In this document: positions 44,693 to 53,891 of the stretch, one piece after another
Position numbering within the stretch: position 1 is the stretch's first letter
How the letters are laid out: each line of letters opens with the position of its first letter
DNA from: Leptolyngbya sp. FACHB-8
GTDB taxonomy: Bacteria; Cyanobacteriota; Cyanobacteriia; Elainellales; Elainellaceae
Assembly: GCF_014695575.1 (NCBI RefSeq)
Contig: NZ_JACJOO010000006.1
Location: 186,001-250,000 of the forward strand
Direction of reading: 5' to 3'
DNA length: 64,000 bases
Notes under the pieces: generated by a model
Told to the model about the DNA's origin: nothing
Seen by the model: the letters and a program-made list of their open reading frames with translations, nothing else
The model's database searches: none
Translations under genes and position numbers: made by a program

Positions 44693-45595
44693 ATGCTTGA
44701 TTTCCCTTCTGCTAATACTTCTACACCATTGCTAGAAGCCACTGAATTAGAGCATTTGCTAGGTCATCTCAAGCAAGCCTCGCAAATTGACCTGACGGGC
44801 TATAAGCGTTCTAGCCTCCTGCGGCGAACTCAAATGCGGATGCAGCGCATTGGCGTGAAGAATTATCAGAACTATCTTGATCACTTGCAGCAGCAACCGG
44901 ATGAAGTTCAGCATCTTTTAGATACTATTCTGATTAACTACACGTATTTCTTTCGGGACCCCTTTGTTTGGAATTACTTAGCCAATCACCTCATTCCGCA
45001 GATTGTTGCGAATAAAGCACCAGATCAGCTAATCCGGGTTTGGAGTGCAGGGTGTGCGTCCGGCGAGGAGACGTATTCGCTGGCAATGATGCTAATAGAA
45101 ATACTGGGGGTAGAACAATTTCAGCAACGGGTACGAATTTGGGGAACTGATGCGGATCCAGATGCTATTCTGCAAGCCCGTCAGGGTTACTATCTGGATC
45201 ACGGGATAGAAGCAGTTCCGGAAGTTCTAAGAGAGAAGTATTTTGAGCGTAGGGGCGATCGCCACTACTGGCGGTCAGATTTCCGTCGCTCTATTACCTT
45301 TCAGCTCCACAACTTAATTCAAGAACCTCCCCTACCCAACATTGATTTGCTCGTCTGCCGCAATACACTTATGTATTTCACGCCGGAAACCCAACTCCGG
45401 ACACTGATTCGCTTTCATTTCGGTTTGGAGCAGAGCGGTTATCTTCTGTTGGGACAGTCGGAGAACCTGGTAACGTGTTCTCACGCTGCGTTATTTACCT
45501 CAATTGATAAGCAAGTCAACGTATTTACAAAAGTGCTAGATGCTCATCGGGATAGACGTTTACTCCCCTTGGCTTTTACTCCTTTAAGTCTGTAG
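44693..45595 (+). CDS. cheR: CheR-type protein-glutamate methyltransferase
   Basis: 300 residues from the ATG at 44693; a TTG at 44654 would add 13. N-terminal CheR helical domain (GYKRSSLLRRTQMRMQRIG), then the SAM-binding domain with RVWSAGCASGEETYSLAM, GTDADPDAI, and the late CRNTLMYFTPETQ and GYLLLGQSEN motifs. CheR methylates chemoreceptor glutamates. No chemoreceptor or CheB is in the window, so it may work on another methylated sensor linked to the nearby kinases and receivers. It is divergent from the Crp-receiver cluster. Confidence 0.88.
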   Translation: MLDFPSANTSTPLLEATELEHLLGHLKQASQIDLTGYKRSSLLRRTQMRMQRIGVKNYQNYLDHLQQQPDEVQHLLDTILINYTYFFRDPFVWNYLANHLIPQIVANKAPDQLIRVWSAGCASGEETYSLAMMLIEILGVEQFQQRVRIWGTDADPDAILQARQGYYLDHGIEAVPEVLREKYFERRGDRHYWRSDFRRSITFQLHNLIQEPPLPNIDLLVCRNTLMYFTPETQLRTLIRFHFGLEQSGYLLLGQSENLVTCSHAALFTSIDKQVNVFTKVLDAHRDRRLLPLAFTPLSL

Positions 45596-45612
45596 TCATA
45601 TTTCAAACCTGC

Positions 45613-45657
45613 GGATATATGGAAAAGGCGCACGAAGTGCGCCTTTTCCATATATCC
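45613..45657. repeat. 21-base-arm palindrome just after cheR
   Basis: Perfect arms 45613-45633 and 45637-45657 (GGATATATGGAAAAGGCGCAC) around GAA, 18 bases after the cheR stop. Its flanks are loosely inverted (TATTTCAAAC left; complement TATTCAATCTGGG right), and it abuts the family A element that follows. Confidence 0.7.
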
Positions 45658-45676
45658 ATAGACCCAGATTGAATAG

Positions 45677-45797
45677 CCTGAGTTCGGGTTAAGGACGTTT
45701 TCAAGTGCCGCGCAACGCGCGGCACTTGAGGTGCTCATTTTGGCGTGCGCTTCGCGCACGCCAAAATGAGCACCTCAGCTTATCCCAAACTGAGGTT
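45677..45797 (+). repeat. Family A double-hairpin element, copy 2
   Basis: Ends CCTGAGTTCGGGTTAAG and CTTATCCCAAACTGAGGTT. Two hairpins: CAAGTGCCGCGC with partner, and GTGCTCATTTTGGCGTGCGC TTC with partner. It is the inverted counterpart of copy 1 at 35065. In the first hairpin an A-T pair replaces the G-C pair of copy 1, so the arms changed together. Confidence 0.82.
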
Positions 45798-45912
45798 GAA
45801 TACTGACTGCAAAGGTGATTTAGAGAATGGCAGACCTGCAGTCGGCAATCCAAAGACACGAAGTTCTGTCGGGCGGCTACAGTGTTGATATTCTCTTCGG
45901 GCAGCATCCTTT

Positions 45913-46893
45913 ATGAAATACATCCGGCTGGGCAGCACTGGACTGAAGGTTTCCCGCATTTGCTTAGGGACGATGACCTATGGCAACCCCAAATGGCGCG
46001 AATGGGTTTTGTCAGAAGATGAAAGCCGACCTTTTATTGTGCGATCGCTAGAAGCTGGCATCAATTTCTTTGACACGGCAGACATCTATTCTAAAGGTGA
46101 GAGTGAAGCCGTTCTAGGACGCGCGCTAAAGGATTTTGCCAAACGCGAGCAAGTGGTGATCGCAACGAAGGTCTTTAACCGCATGAGTAATGACCCAAAT
46201 GATCGCGGCCTATCGCGCAAACATATCTTTGATAGTATCGATGCTTCTTTGCAACGGTTACAAACCGATTATGTAGACCTCTACCAGATTCATCGTTGGG
46301 ATAATGAAACGCCTATTGCGGAAACGCTGGAAGCTCTACACGATCTGGTGAAAGCAGGCAAAGTCCGATATATCGGAGCATCCAGCATGTATGCCTGGCA
46401 ATTTGCGAAAGCGTTGTATCTGGCAGATTTGCACGGCTGGACTCGCTTTGTTTCAATGCAAAATCACTACAACCTGGTCTACCGGGAGGAAGAACGAGAG
46501 ATGCTGCCACTGTGCCGGGAAGAAGGGATTGGAGTAATTCCCTGGAGCCCACTGGCACGAGGATTTTTGGCAGGCAATCGGCAGAAGGAAACCAAGGGAG
46601 ACACCGTTCGAGCAAAGACCGATGATTTTGCCCATCAGCTTTACTATCAAGATTCTGATTTTCAGGTTGTCGATCGCGTGGTTGAGCTAGCCCAACAGCG
46701 TGGCGTGGCTCCCGCTCAAATTGCTCTAGCATGGCTGCTCCATCAACCTACAGTCACGGCTCCTATTATCGGAGCGAGCAAGATGAATCACTTAGAAGAT
46801 GCCTTGTCAGCCTTGAAAATTGAGTTAACTGAAGCAGAATGTCAACGGCTAGAGGAGCCATACCAACCCCATCCGGTGTTGGGGCATCGCTGA
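45913..46893 (+). CDS. Aldo/keto reductase
   Basis: A 326-residue NADPH-dependent oxidoreductase of the AKR superfamily (YajO/Tas-like). The tetrad is visible: Asp and Tyr in FDTADIYSKGESE, Lys in VIATKVF, His in YQIHRWD. The cofactor loop WSPLARGFLAGN and C-terminal PIIGASKMNHLEDAL bind NADPH. The N-terminus MKYIRLGSTGLKVSRICLGTM is canonical. It is a single gene flanked by repeats on both sides. Physiological substrate unknown; such enzymes often detoxify aldehydes. Confidence 0.9.
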   Translation: MKYIRLGSTGLKVSRICLGTMTYGNPKWREWVLSEDESRPFIVRSLEAGINFFDTADIYSKGESEAVLGRALKDFAKREQVVIATKVFNRMSNDPNDRGLSRKHIFDSIDASLQRLQTDYVDLYQIHRWDNETPIAETLEALHDLVKAGKVRYIGASSMYAWQFAKALYLADLHGWTRFVSMQNHYNLVYREEEREMLPLCREEGIGVIPWSPLARGFLAGNRQKETKGDTVRAKTDDFAHQLYYQDSDFQVVDRVVELAQQRGVAPAQIALAWLLHQPTVTAPIIGASKMNHLEDALSALKIELTEAECQRLEEPYQPHPVLGHR

Positions 46894-46908
46894 TTTCTGG
46901 CTTATTTC

Positions 46909-46980
46909 TGCTAAAGAAAGACATTAATGTAGTGATGCGGTGTAACGTACCGCATTACTGCATAGTATGGTTCTTTAATG
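46909..46980. repeat. Imperfect hairpin element after the aldo/keto reductase gene
   Basis: The segment from 46909 (AAAGAAAGACATTAATG then TAGTGATGCGGT) is matched inverted with several mismatches by the segment ending near 46980 (complement AAAGAACCATACTATG then CAGTAATGCGGT). It starts 16 bases past the TGA stop. The mismatches suggest an older copy. Confidence 0.55.
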
Positions 46981-47132
46981 AGAGATTACAGTATTGTGGC
47001 GATCGCTCTACCCACGCACTCAAAGCAGCCTTTCTAAAGCAATTGGGTGAGTTGAAGCCGCGAAACTCACAACTTCAGTTCACCGCGACAGATTGCCAAT
47101 CTGGAACTGGTTTCAACTGCTTTCGACGAGTT

Positions 47133-47417
47133 TTACCGCTTTCGGTCGATTTTGACTCGTTTATTAGGGTCTTGCTTGTGAACCCAGGCTAAGAATTTTT
47201 GCAGCTGCGGGTCTTGTTGTAGCTTTTTCAGCGTGTTTAAGTGCAACGCCAAGTGGGAATTGTCGTAAAAAGTATGGATTTGACGGTGGCAGGCAGCGCA
47301 GATTTGAATGGTAGGGCTAGGGTCGAGACCCTTACGTTTGGTCTTTTGACGGGGAATCAGGTGGTGCTCTGTGAGAGTGGGCATCTCTCGGTGGCAGAGT
47401 TCGCAGGCTTGCGGCAT
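47133..47417 (-). CDS. Small HNH endonuclease-like protein
   Basis: 94 residues with one HNH zinc-finger nuclease motif: CELCHREM (first Cys pair), TEHHLIPRQ (catalytic His), ICAACHRQIH (second Cys pair and His), then a basic helical tail. The proteins are nucleases in phages, introns and restriction systems, but small stand-alone forms in cyanobacteria have no settled role. No methylase, intron or prophage gene is adjacent. ATG at 47417. Confidence 0.8.
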   Translation of the reverse strand: MPQACELCHREMPTLTEHHLIPRQKTKRKGLDPSPTIQICAACHRQIHTFYDNSHLALHLNTLKKLQQDPQLQKFLAWVHKQDPNKRVKIDRKR

Positions 47418-47825
47418 CGCTTAGAAATAGGTAAGTAAGGGAATAAGTTTAAATAGATGAGGCAGTTTAGAATAAACGCTCATTCTTTATTGAATAGTGG
47501 TTATTTGTCCCTAAAAGTCTAAACCGTTGAATTTATCAATTCTAGAAAATGAGACACTCCATTCGTTTTTTCATTTCCTACACCAAATTTTTTAAGCACG
47601 CACTAAGTTATTCCTTTGGGATGAATCTTTTCTAAAGCGAATAGATTACGGATATTGTGTGTAAATATTGGGCGGAGGCTCGCATACACTAAAAGTAACA
47701 GCAACTGACCCAGAGGTTAATTCTGGCACAGAAAAATCATATTTCTATTGTTAACATCATGTGGGATAACAGTTTCCAAATCGATTTAAGAGTTTTGTAA
47801 AAGCTGTTACAAAGTAAGAGATGAA
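47418..47825. other. Spacer between HNH gene and NDH-2 gene
   Basis: 408 AT-rich bases between divergent genes. No gene, strong palindrome or riboswitch seen. It should hold the promoters of both neighbours. Confidence 0.4.
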
Positions 47826-49208
47826 TTGTCTGTAAAAACTAAATTTGCTCTCAATAATCCTATTGATAGATGGATGCCTGAAATGGAACAGTTGGTGACC
47901 TCAAATGCAGACCGTAATTCCGCTCCTCACCGCGTTGTGATTGTTGGAGGTGGATTTGGTGGCTTATATGCTGCTAAGGCACTGGGGCGTTCTAAGCAGA
48001 TTGAGATTACGTTGATCGACAAACGCAACTTCCATCTTTTTCAACCGTTACTTTACCAGGTTGCCACAGGAAAACTTGCACCTGGAGACATTTCATCTCC
48101 CCTACGGGCGATCCTCAGCCATTATCGGAATGTCAAAGTGCTGATGGACGAAGTAATAGACATTAAACCTGAGCAGCATCAGGTCGTTTTACCAACCAGA
48201 ACCTTGCCTTATGACACCTTAATTGTCGCAACAGGTGTCAGTCACCATTATTTTGGTCAGGATCAATGGGCAGAGGTAGCACCTGGGCTCAAGACCGTTG
48301 AAGATGCGATCGAAATGCGGCGACGGATTTTTCGAGCATTTGAGTTTGCTGAAAAAGAAACTGACCCAGAAAAGCGTCAGGCCTGGTTAACATTTGTCGT
48401 CGTGGGGGCGGGTCCTACCGGTGTAGAGCTAGCTGGAGCCTTGGGAGATTTAGCGCACCACGCGTTAAAACATGACTTTCGCAGCATTGATACAAGGGAA
48501 ACTCGAATCTTCCTGCTGGAAGGTGTTGATCGGGTTTTACCGCCTTACCCACCTGATCTTTCAGCCGTTGCTGCAAAATCTTTAGAAGATTTGGGAGTTA
48601 CGGTTCAAACTCAGTCTTTGGTCACAGGAATTACAGAGGATGCGGTTACGGTTCGCCAGGGCGAACAAACGGAAACAATCCCAACAAAAACAGTGCTCTG
48701 GGCCGCAGGTGTTCGCGCTTCAGGTATGGGTAAAGTGTTAGCCGAGCGGGCAGGTGCAACGCTCGATCGCGTAGGACGAGTGATCGTCAATCCTGATTTA
48801 AGCGTGCCAGGACAACCTGATATTTTTGTGGTCGGTGATTTGGCCAATTACGCTCATCAGGGTGACCAACCTTTACCGGGGATAGCCCCTGTCGCTATGC
48901 AGGAGGGTGCTTATGTTGCTAAGTTGATTCGGCGTCGTTTGCGAGGGCAAGAACCCCTTCCCTTCCACTATTCTAATGTCGGTAGCTTAGCGGTGATTGG
49001 GCAGAATGCTGCTGTGGTTAACCTGGGCTGGTTAAAACTCTCTGGGTTTATAGCTTGGCTAATTTGGGTATTTGCCCACATTTACTACTTAATTGAGTTT
49101 GACAATAAGTTAATTGTCATGATCCAGTGGTTCTGGAATTACTTCAGCCGTAAAGGGGGCTCCCGCCTAATTACGCAGGAGGAAGTCACATTGGTTCATT
49201 CGGAGTGA
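47826..49208 (+). CDS. Type II NADH dehydrogenase-like FAD oxidoreductase
   Basis: A 460-residue FAD/NAD(P) oxidoreductase, probably NDH-2: a single-subunit, membrane-associated enzyme oxidising NADH and reducing quinone without pumping protons. FAD motif VVIVGGGFGGLYAAKALG, FQPLLYQVATG, NADH motif VVVGAGPTGVELAGALG, VLWAAGVRAS and VVGDLANY are present. The C-terminus has hydrophobic segments (SGFIAWLIWVFAHIYYLI) and an amphipathic tail for membrane attachment. The first possible start is TTG at 47826; ATGs at 47874 and 47883 would give a more usual N-terminus. It stands alone. Confidence 0.85.
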   Translation: MSVKTKFALNNPIDRWMPEMEQLVTSNADRNSAPHRVVIVGGGFGGLYAAKALGRSKQIEITLIDKRNFHLFQPLLYQVATGKLAPGDISSPLRAILSHYRNVKVLMDEVIDIKPEQHQVVLPTRTLPYDTLIVATGVSHHYFGQDQWAEVAPGLKTVEDAIEMRRRIFRAFEFAEKETDPEKRQAWLTFVVVGAGPTGVELAGALGDLAHHALKHDFRSIDTRETRIFLLEGVDRVLPPYPPDLSAVAAKSLEDLGVTVQTQSLVTGITEDAVTVRQGEQTETIPTKTVLWAAGVRASGMGKVLAERAGATLDRVGRVIVNPDLSVPGQPDIFVVGDLANYAHQGDQPLPGIAPVAMQEGAYVAKLIRRRLRGQEPLPFHYSNVGSLAVIGQNAAVVNLGWLKLSGFIAWLIWVFAHIYYLIEFDNKLIVMIQWFWNYFSRKGGSRLITQEEVTLVHSE

Positions 49209-49258
49209 TGGGTTTTTCTGCCGCTTGACAGCAGGAAAATTACGCTTCTGAGCTTCCT

Positions 49259-49644
49259 ATGCTGTTTTGCCTGACATGCGCGATCGCAGATCTGGACGTA
49301 TATGTAATCGATCACGCCATATTGAAGGGGCAGCACCGCAAGGAGTCTGCCTGGTTTAGTGTGAGTGATTCGTTACCGCTGATTTCGGCCAGTGCAGAAT
49401 GGGTTGCCCGTGCTACGATCGCTGCTCTCCGGCGAGGCGATGCGGAAGTGATTGTGCCGTCTGATGGGGCAGAACAGTAATGGGTTGCCGCAGCTCCCAA
49501 ATGACTGACGATTGGGTGAAAGGTGATTTTGATAATAAAGCACGCCCCAGTATTTCTGCCTGGTTAAATACCCATCCGGCAGTCAAGTGGGGAGCGATCG
49601 CCATGCTAGATGTCGTCGCATTGAGTGCGACGCAACTTCTTTAA
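49259..49644 (+). pseudogene. Gene debris: SDR-type C-terminal fragment and a short tail ORF
   Basis: 49259-49480 encodes a 73-residue peptide whose second half (SDSLPLISASAEWVARATI then AALRRGDAEVIV) looks like the C-terminus of a cyanobacterial SDR, without the Rossmann part. It is followed by a 47-codon open stretch, 49501-49644, ending in a hydrophobic AIAMLDVVALSATQLL. Together they look like the decayed 3' end of one gene. The parent is not certain. Confidence 0.4.
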
Positions 49645-49707
49645 CCTCCATTGGAAGCAAGTGAACTATCCGGGTAATTGCCTTCGCAAGCGGCTAGGGT
49701 GCATGTT

Positions 49708-49742
49708 GAATGGCGTGGGGTGCTTCGCATCCCACACCATTT
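49708..49742. repeat. Degenerate hairpin with GTGTGGG-type core
   Basis: GAATGGCGTGGGGTGC (49708-49723), loop TTC, and GCATCCCACACCATTT (49727-49742) pair with three mismatches. The core resembles family B cores. It lies 28 bases beyond the stop of the minus-strand DUF3604 gene. Confidence 0.45.
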
Positions 49743-49770
49743 AATGTAGATTGATTTCTGCTGTGCAGTG

Positions 49771-52143
49771 CTAGGACGAAAAGCCTTCAAATGTGATGAA
49801 TAATGGGCTTGTCCAAACTTTTGAATCATCAACCTGGCGACCTGATAGATAGATAGGGACAAAGCCATGGGGCCGAGATTGTGGCTCCAGAGTAAACTGG
49901 CCGCTGACATCGCGGGGCATTGGCTCGTTACTCACACGCTCTGCTGCCACAAAGAGTTCTGCACCACCCAATTCCTGGCGCAGGCTCCCTTGTGTCAGCA
50001 ATTCCTGTCCCGTAAATTCCCAGGTGAATTCCGGACAGTGGATATAGGGATTTGGCTTCAGCGGGCTACCCACCTTCGTATAGCTGCCAATTTGGAGATG
50101 CAGGTGAAAACGCGCGTGGAGCAAATCTGATAGTTCTAATTCAATCGCATCGCTATCTCCGTAAGTATCTGAACGGAACTCCAGTTTTAACGGGCTGGCT
50201 CGTCTCACATATTCCTCTGGATGCTCCAGCCCGTAGGCTTGGTAGCTTTGCACAAGAGTATTGGAGTACTCTAAGACACCGTGCCATTCTGCCCAACGAT
50301 AGCGGTCTTTAATCCGCGCACCGCCCCAGCGAAGCCGAATGCGGTTGGGCGAGTAGCCTGACTCTGCTTGAAGATTTCGGCTCCACAGCAAGCCTGTATC
50401 GGTATACGCGGCGATTTCATCCCAACCGCTACTGCCTAGAAATCGATACTGAATGTCGACAGAACCGGATGCTGTAAACTCATCCCCTTGAATATGGGAA
50501 CCAGACCAGAGCAACCCAACCAGGCGATCGCCCGTCGTCGCCCAGGTATGTCGGGAACGTAGGGCCTGATTGACGGCAGATTTTGTCAGAGATGGAGCAA
50601 TCACCCCCGTTAGTCCTCCGTTCACACCAAACACAGCCGTACCAGGCACACCGCCCCCACATCGTCCTCGATGTTCATCCCCGTTGGCAGACACCCCAAC
50701 CTTATAACCCCGACGAATCGCATCTTGATAAAACCAGGGGAAATGCCCCCATGCAGAACCAATCTCAATCAACCTTTCTAAACGGGGATGATGCCAGTCC
50801 AGAATGGCGCGACGTCCGCCCACGTGGGGAATGAGCAAATGTTGGTCGGGATCATGAATATAAGCTGCAAATAACCGATCCACAGGCCAGGCACCGGGGA
50901 CTAACTCCTGCCCTTTCATATCCTCATTCCACTCAAACGATCGCACCTGCCTCCCCTGCTCATCGTGAGGGAATTTCACATCATTGCCCAGGAAGATGAC
51001 GTTGCGATCGCCCCCCGCCGCTGAATTTCCGCACCACTCTGTGCCGGGATAGCAGAGAAATTGGCCTTCCTCGGTAATCTCCCGGCATTGTTTAACATCA
51101 TCCTGCCAGCGTTCCTTTGTGATGTTAAAGTCATTCGCGGTGTAACCCAGAATGTCTAATCCCGCAACATCTCGGCCGTAGGCAAAGTTGTATTCTGTAC
51201 TATTGGTTCCAACCGTGTTGTTGGAATGCACATGCAGATCCGCAAAAAACGCCCGTGGGTAATCCAGATCAGGTTCGACAGTGACGGGTGTGAGATGGCT
51301 TTGCAAATCACTTCCCACCAGGGTTGCCTGGAATAATGTTTCTGCGATCGTGTCCAGAGTTAGGTCTGTTTTGGTCACGGCCCATCCCTGTTCGGGTAGG
51401 GTAAGCGATCGCTCAACAACCGCTCCAGAAGCGCTCTTTTGGGCTAACTTCAGAGTTTGGCCCAGGTTCCAGCAGGTATTGCCCCAACGGTCTTCGGCTC
51501 GAATTCTCAAGGGGAAAGATGTTCCCGCCTTCACCAAGCGAGGGCTAACAATCGTCAGTTTCTCAGGCGCACCCGGAACAATATCCAGCACTACATCTCC
51601 GGGAATGGCGGCAAAGCGAGACGTGCCAACGGGGTCAATGTAAGCCCGAAATCGGAACCCCTCTTCCACAAAGGTTTGGATGCGAGTTCCTGGGCCTCCA
51701 GCACGGCGATCGCCTAGACGAATGAGAATGCGATCGCCCGGTTTTAGATAACCATCGACAATATCGACAATGATCGCCTTCTGGAAAGGACGTTCATGCC
51801 CCTTCTGGTCAAAACGAACCTTGAGGGACTGTACCGTTGCTGGGCTTTCCCCGGGCAGAGTGGGCCGTGCCTGATACTCTGCCGATAAATAGTTGGCCGC
51901 CGCTGGGTCTTCTGTTTGAAACAACCCCCAGTCGGAATAGAACTTGAAGGTCACTTTAATCCAGGCACCATCGGCAATACCAGAAGCGCCAACTTCATAG
52001 TCAAGGAGAATTTCTTGCCAGCTCCCCGCTTCAAGGGTGTGAGCAGAACAGCGCAACTGCCCCAGAAAAGGGAGTGTGCTGACGTACTCCAAATATCCCT
52101 GGGGGTGAGCATAGTCTCCCAGGCAGTTTAGGGTTTCGTCCAC
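49771..52143 (-). CDS. DUF3604-like protein with PHP-type metal-binding motifs
   Basis: A 790-residue protein. The central part resembles DUF3604: FFADLHVHSNNTVGTNS (about 300), LCYPGTEWCG, HVGGRRAILDWHHP and NGDEHRGRCGGG supply His/Asp/Glu ligands like those of PHP metal-dependent hydrolases. Flanking N- and C-terminal regions are beta-rich, with no signal peptide seen. The start is a GTG at 52143, with GAGGA upstream. It lies 21 bases after the stop of cysW on the same strand and so appears to be the last gene of the sulfate-transport operon. The substrate is unknown; a phosphoester or sulfoester hydrolase role would fit, but is inference. Confidence 0.75.
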   Translation of the reverse strand: MDETLNCLGDYAHPQGYLEYVSTLPFLGQLRCSAHTLEAGSWQEILLDYEVGASGIADGAWIKVTFKFYSDWGLFQTEDPAAANYLSAEYQARPTLPGESPATVQSLKVRFDQKGHERPFQKAIIVDIVDGYLKPGDRILIRLGDRRAGGPGTRIQTFVEEGFRFRAYIDPVGTSRFAAIPGDVVLDIVPGAPEKLTIVSPRLVKAGTSFPLRIRAEDRWGNTCWNLGQTLKLAQKSASGAVVERSLTLPEQGWAVTKTDLTLDTIAETLFQATLVGSDLQSHLTPVTVEPDLDYPRAFFADLHVHSNNTVGTNSTEYNFAYGRDVAGLDILGYTANDFNITKERWQDDVKQCREITEEGQFLCYPGTEWCGNSAAGGDRNVIFLGNDVKFPHDEQGRQVRSFEWNEDMKGQELVPGAWPVDRLFAAYIHDPDQHLLIPHVGGRRAILDWHHPRLERLIEIGSAWGHFPWFYQDAIRRGYKVGVSANGDEHRGRCGGGVPGTAVFGVNGGLTGVIAPSLTKSAVNQALRSRHTWATTGDRLVGLLWSGSHIQGDEFTASGSVDIQYRFLGSSGWDEIAAYTDTGLLWSRNLQAESGYSPNRIRLRWGGARIKDRYRWAEWHGVLEYSNTLVQSYQAYGLEHPEEYVRRASPLKLEFRSDTYGDSDAIELELSDLLHARFHLHLQIGSYTKVGSPLKPNPYIHCPEFTWEFTGQELLTQGSLRQELGGAELFVAAERVSNEPMPRDVSGQFTLEPQSRPHGFVPIYLSGRQVDDSKVWTSPLFITFEGFSS

Positions 52144-52164
52144 AGTATTGATCCTCAGGTGAGA

Positions 52165-53031
52165 TTAGTGTTTGGATGACGTTTTTACTTTGTCAGTCAT
52201 CCGTAAGAGTTCTTGAACAAAAAGGGTCAGCAATGCCAGAAGTGCAAGCAGCGAAGCACAGGCAAAGGCCGCAACCGTTTGATACTCGGTATAAACCTGT
52301 TCAATGTGTAGTGTGAGCGTATTGGTTTCCCCAATTAACTTCCCGGAGATAACAGAAACCGCTCCAAATTCCCCGATCGCCCGAGACGTACAGAGAATGA
52401 CTCCATAAAACACAGCCCAACGGATCGAAGGAAAGGTAACACGCCAAAAGGTCTGCCAGGCATTGGCTCCCAGGGTTTGCGCGGCTTCTTCCGCTTCTAT
52501 ACCCATGGCTTGAAAAACAGGTAACACTTCCCGCGCCACAAAAGGTAACGTCACAAATAACGTTGTGAGTATCATCCCAGGTAACGCAAAAATTACTTTT
52601 AGGTTGATAGCTTCAACCCAGCTTCCAAAAAGACCAACTGTAGGGCTGTAAAGCAGGATAAACATTAACCCCACGACCACTGGTGAAATGGCAAGGGGTA
52701 GATCCAGCAATCCAATCAACAACACCTTTCCTGGGAATGGGTAGCGTGCCAGAATCCAGGCGATCGCAATCCCAAAAAAGGTGTTGATGGGAACTGAGGC
52801 AAGCGCAATAGTTAGTGTGAGGGCGATCGCATGTTGTGCCTCAGGCGTTGTAATACCTTGCCAATAAGCTGTCACACCACTGGCAAAGGCCTGATAAAAC
52901 ACCGTTAGCAGGGGAAAGAGAACGACGATGGCTAAAAAAGACAATCCCAAGCTAATCAGCAGGTAACGCCCCCAGGGAATCTGGGGTAAGCGCAGAGTGA
53001 TCTGCCTGGTTTGCGACAACTTAATGGTCAT
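52165..53031 (-). CDS. cysW: Sulfate/thiosulfate ABC transporter permease CysW
   Basis: A 288-residue inner-membrane permease with six hydrophobic segments. The cytoplasmic EAA loop EEAAQTLGANAWQTFWRV, then FPSIRW and SRAIGEFGAVSVISG, is characteristic of CysW. I start at the ATG at 53031, which overlaps the cysT stop by 11 bases; the longer reading to 53130 would run back through cysT. It pairs with CysT to form the sulfate channel. The expected ATPase CysA does not follow; the DUF3604 gene does. Confidence 0.92.
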   Translation of the reverse strand: MTIKLSQTRQITLRLPQIPWGRYLLISLGLSFLAIVVLFPLLTVFYQAFASGVTAYWQGITTPEAQHAIALTLTIALASVPINTFFGIAIAWILARYPFPGKVLLIGLLDLPLAISPVVVGLMFILLYSPTVGLFGSWVEAINLKVIFALPGMILTTLFVTLPFVAREVLPVFQAMGIEAEEAAQTLGANAWQTFWRVTFPSIRWAVFYGVILCTSRAIGEFGAVSVISGKLIGETNTLTLHIEQVYTEYQTVAAFACASLLALLALLTLFVQELLRMTDKVKTSSKH

Positions 53032-53890
53032 ATCGTCGAGTCCACCATTGCAGCAGATTTGTACAGACCAGAATGACGAGTGAAACAAGCAGCAGCACAA
53101 TGGCAATGCCCGTTGCTCCACTGTAGTCATACTCCTCTAAACGACGATAGATATAAACTGAACTGATCATCGTTTCGTAAGGAATATTGCCCGAAATTAA
53201 TACAACGACTCCATACTCACCAACTCCCCGCGCAAAGGCCAGCGTAAAGCCTGTGAGAATTGCCGGAAGCAATTGGGGGAAGATGACCCGGCAGAAAACT
53301 TGGCGATCGCTGGCTCCTAACGTATGGGCGGCCTCCTCCACTTCGGGCTCAATGTCCATCAGAACGGGCTGTACAGTCCGTACCACAAAAGGTAGCGTCA
53401 CGAAAACCTTAGCAAACACCACCCCTATGACAGATGAGGTCAAATTAATGGGTTGAACCCCTAATTGTTGCAGCCCATCCCCCAGAGCTGTTCCCGGATT
53501 CAGGTATTGCCCCAATATGCCATCTGGCCCATACAGAGAGAGCAGCGCAATTCCCGCCACTACCGCAGGCATGGCAAAGGGCAAATCAATCAACCCATCC
53601 GCAAACCGTTTACCCGGAAACTCATAGCGCACCAGAATCCAGGCAAGAATGACCCCAAACACGCTGTTGATCAGGGCAGCGAGAATAGCTGCTGAGAAAG
53701 ATAACGTGTAGGCATCGATAGCAACGGGGGCCGTAATGACTTGCCACAACTCCTGCCAGGGACGCTTAGACGCTTGTAGAAAAATAACGCCTAACGGTAA
53801 TAGCAGAATAAAGCTGAGGTAAGTGAGTACCAGCCCCGAAAATAATGCTCGACCTGCAATTTTGGGTGCAGATGTTGTGCGCATCATCAT
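53021..53890 (-). CDS. cysT: Sulfate/thiosulfate ABC transporter permease CysT
   Basis: About 289 residues, six predicted membrane helices, with the EAA loop EEAAHTLGASDRQVFCRV and ARGVGEYGVVVLISGN typical of CysT/CysU. Three consecutive ATG codons (53890, 53887, 53884) mark the start; the first lies one base after the stop of the binding-protein gene, giving tight coupling. Upstream in-frame codons overlap that gene and are rejected. It overlaps cysW by 11 bases. Confidence 0.92.
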   Translation of the reverse strand: MMMRTTSAPKIAGRALFSGLVLTYLSFILLLPLGVIFLQASKRPWQELWQVITAPVAIDAYTLSFSAAILAALINSVFGVILAWILVRYEFPGKRFADGLIDLPFAMPAVVAGIALLSLYGPDGILGQYLNPGTALGDGLQQLGVQPINLTSSVIGVVFAKVFVTLPFVVRTVQPVLMDIEPEVEEAAHTLGASDRQVFCRVIFPQLLPAILTGFTLAFARGVGEYGVVVLISGNIPYETMISSVYIYRRLEEYDYSGATGIAIVLLLVSLVILVCTNLLQWWTRRYDH

Positions 53891-53891
53891 G

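Noticed and set aside
47133-47417. HNH gene as part of a restriction or homing-intron system
   Set aside because: No methylase, intron structure or interrupted host gene lies next to it.
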